DNA from: Acidimicrobiia bacterium
GTDB taxonomy: Bacteria > Actinomycetota > Acidimicrobiia > IMCC26256 > JAMXLJ01
DNA length: 40,009 bases
Assembly (NCBI GenBank): GCA_024281095.1
Contig: JAMXLJ010000012.1
Span: 1-40,009 of the forward strand
Reading direction: 5' to 3'
Made by a program: the position numbers and the translations under genes
The notes under the pieces: generated by a model
Seen by the model: the letters and a program-made list of their open reading frames with translations, nothing else
Database searches by the model: none
Told to the model about the DNA's origin: nothing
Shown: piece by piece, positions 39,779 through 40,009 of the stretch
Layout: each line of letters begins with the position of its first letter
Numbering within the stretch: the stretch's first letter is position 1

Positions 39779-39784
39779 ACGCTA
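39779..39784 (-). promoter_or_regulatory. -10 box TAGCGT for the crotonase gene
   Basis: TAGCGT on the minus strand ends eight bases before the GTG at 39770. Its TAG is also the stop codon of the upstream cyclase gene, so promoter and stop overlap. Confidence 0.45.
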
Positions 39785-40009
39785 CTGCTGCTCGGCTGCG
39801 AGCGTCGCCTCACCCACCGCAGGGCCGAGACCGAGCCGCACCAGGGGCACCGGATGCGACAGACCGGGGATCATGCGCTCCCCGACGTTGGTGCACTCGC
39901 ACCCGTCGGGAGCGACGGCCGCGGTCGCGGGCGTGGCGAGCGTTTCACCGGGTTGTGCGATCGCGCAGAGCCGCGCCGCGAGGTTCACCGCGCCTCCGAT
40001 GTAGTCGTC
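39782..40009 (-). CDS. Class III adenylate/guanylate cyclase domain protein, 3' end only
   Basis: The last 75 residues of a protein that begins beyond the window. The visible start DDYIGGAVNLAARLCAIAQP matches the class III nucleotide cyclase block normally read as GDYxGxxVNxAARL, which includes the Asn and Arg that stabilise the transition state. The following PGETLATPATAAVAP and NVGERMIPGLSHPVPLVRL are the usual end of the catalytic domain (ribosylation of strand 7 and the G-x-x-L-KG-like region). Whether it is an active cyclase or part of a larger regulator (for instance an AAA/TPR protein) cannot be judged from the fragment. Confidence 0.85.
   Translation of the reverse strand, partial: DDYIGGAVNLAARLCAIAQPGETLATPATAAVAPDGCECTNVGERMIPGLSHPVPLVRLGLGPAVGEATLAAEQQ

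Noticed and set aside
1-40009. Mobile elements, prophage genes, toxin-antitoxin or defence systems
   Set aside because: No transposase, integrase, phage structural, restriction or nuclease motifs were seen in any credible reading frame.

Overview
The window is 40 kb of very GC-rich, densely coded chromosomal DNA, most likely from an actinobacterium. Evidence: coenzyme F420 genes (CofD, CofE), DUF3499 and DUF5719 families, a LytR-CpsA-Psr (LCP) protein, a MurA with Asp in place of the catalytic Cys, an acyl-CoA carboxylase alpha chain with fused biotin domain, and many start codons preceded at 6-9 nt by a TANNNT box, as expected for leaderless transcripts. The gene order resembles the mycobacterial block manA-manB-(whiB2)-fbiA-fbiB-manC-wbbL-rmlD-lcp (Rv3255c to Rv3267, from memory). 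Acidimicrobiia is my best guess for the class, but it is an inference. I see no tRNA, rRNA, insertion sequence, integrase, prophage or CRISPR array.

Layout. 1-6444 (minus strand): DUF3499, CPBP membrane protease, small zinc ribbon, a large PTPS-related membrane protein, phosphomannomutase, Trm112-like protein and a truncated sugar-isomerase (SIS) gene. 6658-8679 (plus): ftsH. 8708-13780 (minus): anchored thioredoxin-like protein, DUF5719 protein and a giant GT2/membrane glycosyltransferase, the last two with ATGA overlap. 13932-16153 (plus): a small 11-mer-repeat helical protein behind a promoter with nested inverted repeats, a clear intrinsic terminator, then cofD and cofE. 16229-26324 (minus): an approximately 10 kb cell-envelope glycan cluster: LCP ligase, rmlB, rmlD, UDP-glucose dehydrogenase, UDP-glucuronate decarboxylase, a DPM-like and a WbbL-like GT2, an unknown His-motif membrane protein, a sugar-1-phosphate nucleotidylyltransferase and an epimerase. 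Most junctions overlap by 1-8 nt.

26390-31273: an SRPBCC protein of lower GC, a PLP aminotransferase (fold type IV), birA divergent from the acyl-CoA carboxylase alpha chain, and a PhzF-like protein. BirA would biotinylate the carrier domain encoded next to it. 31314-34462: an Ala/Lys-rich histone-H1-like membrane protein, an LpdA-type flavoprotein lacking one redox Cys, and a divergent GalT-like gene. 34474-40009 (minus): two crotonase-fold enzymes, GNAT, MeaB GTPase, Nfu iron-sulfur scaffold, a stand-alone Lrp/AsnC ligand-binding domain overlapping murA, and the 3' end of a class III nucleotide cyclase.

The common theme is supply of activated sugars (GDP-mannose, dTDP-rhamnose, UDP-glucuronate/UDP-xylose), glycosyl transfer at the membrane and attachment to the wall. 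F420 synthesis and acyl-CoA/propionyl-CoA type metabolism sit alongside. The least explained parts are the His-motif protein inside the glycan operon, the 11-mer-repeat protein with its inverted-repeat promoter, the histone-like membrane protein, and a gene-free segment at 37143-37387 holding two large stem-loops.
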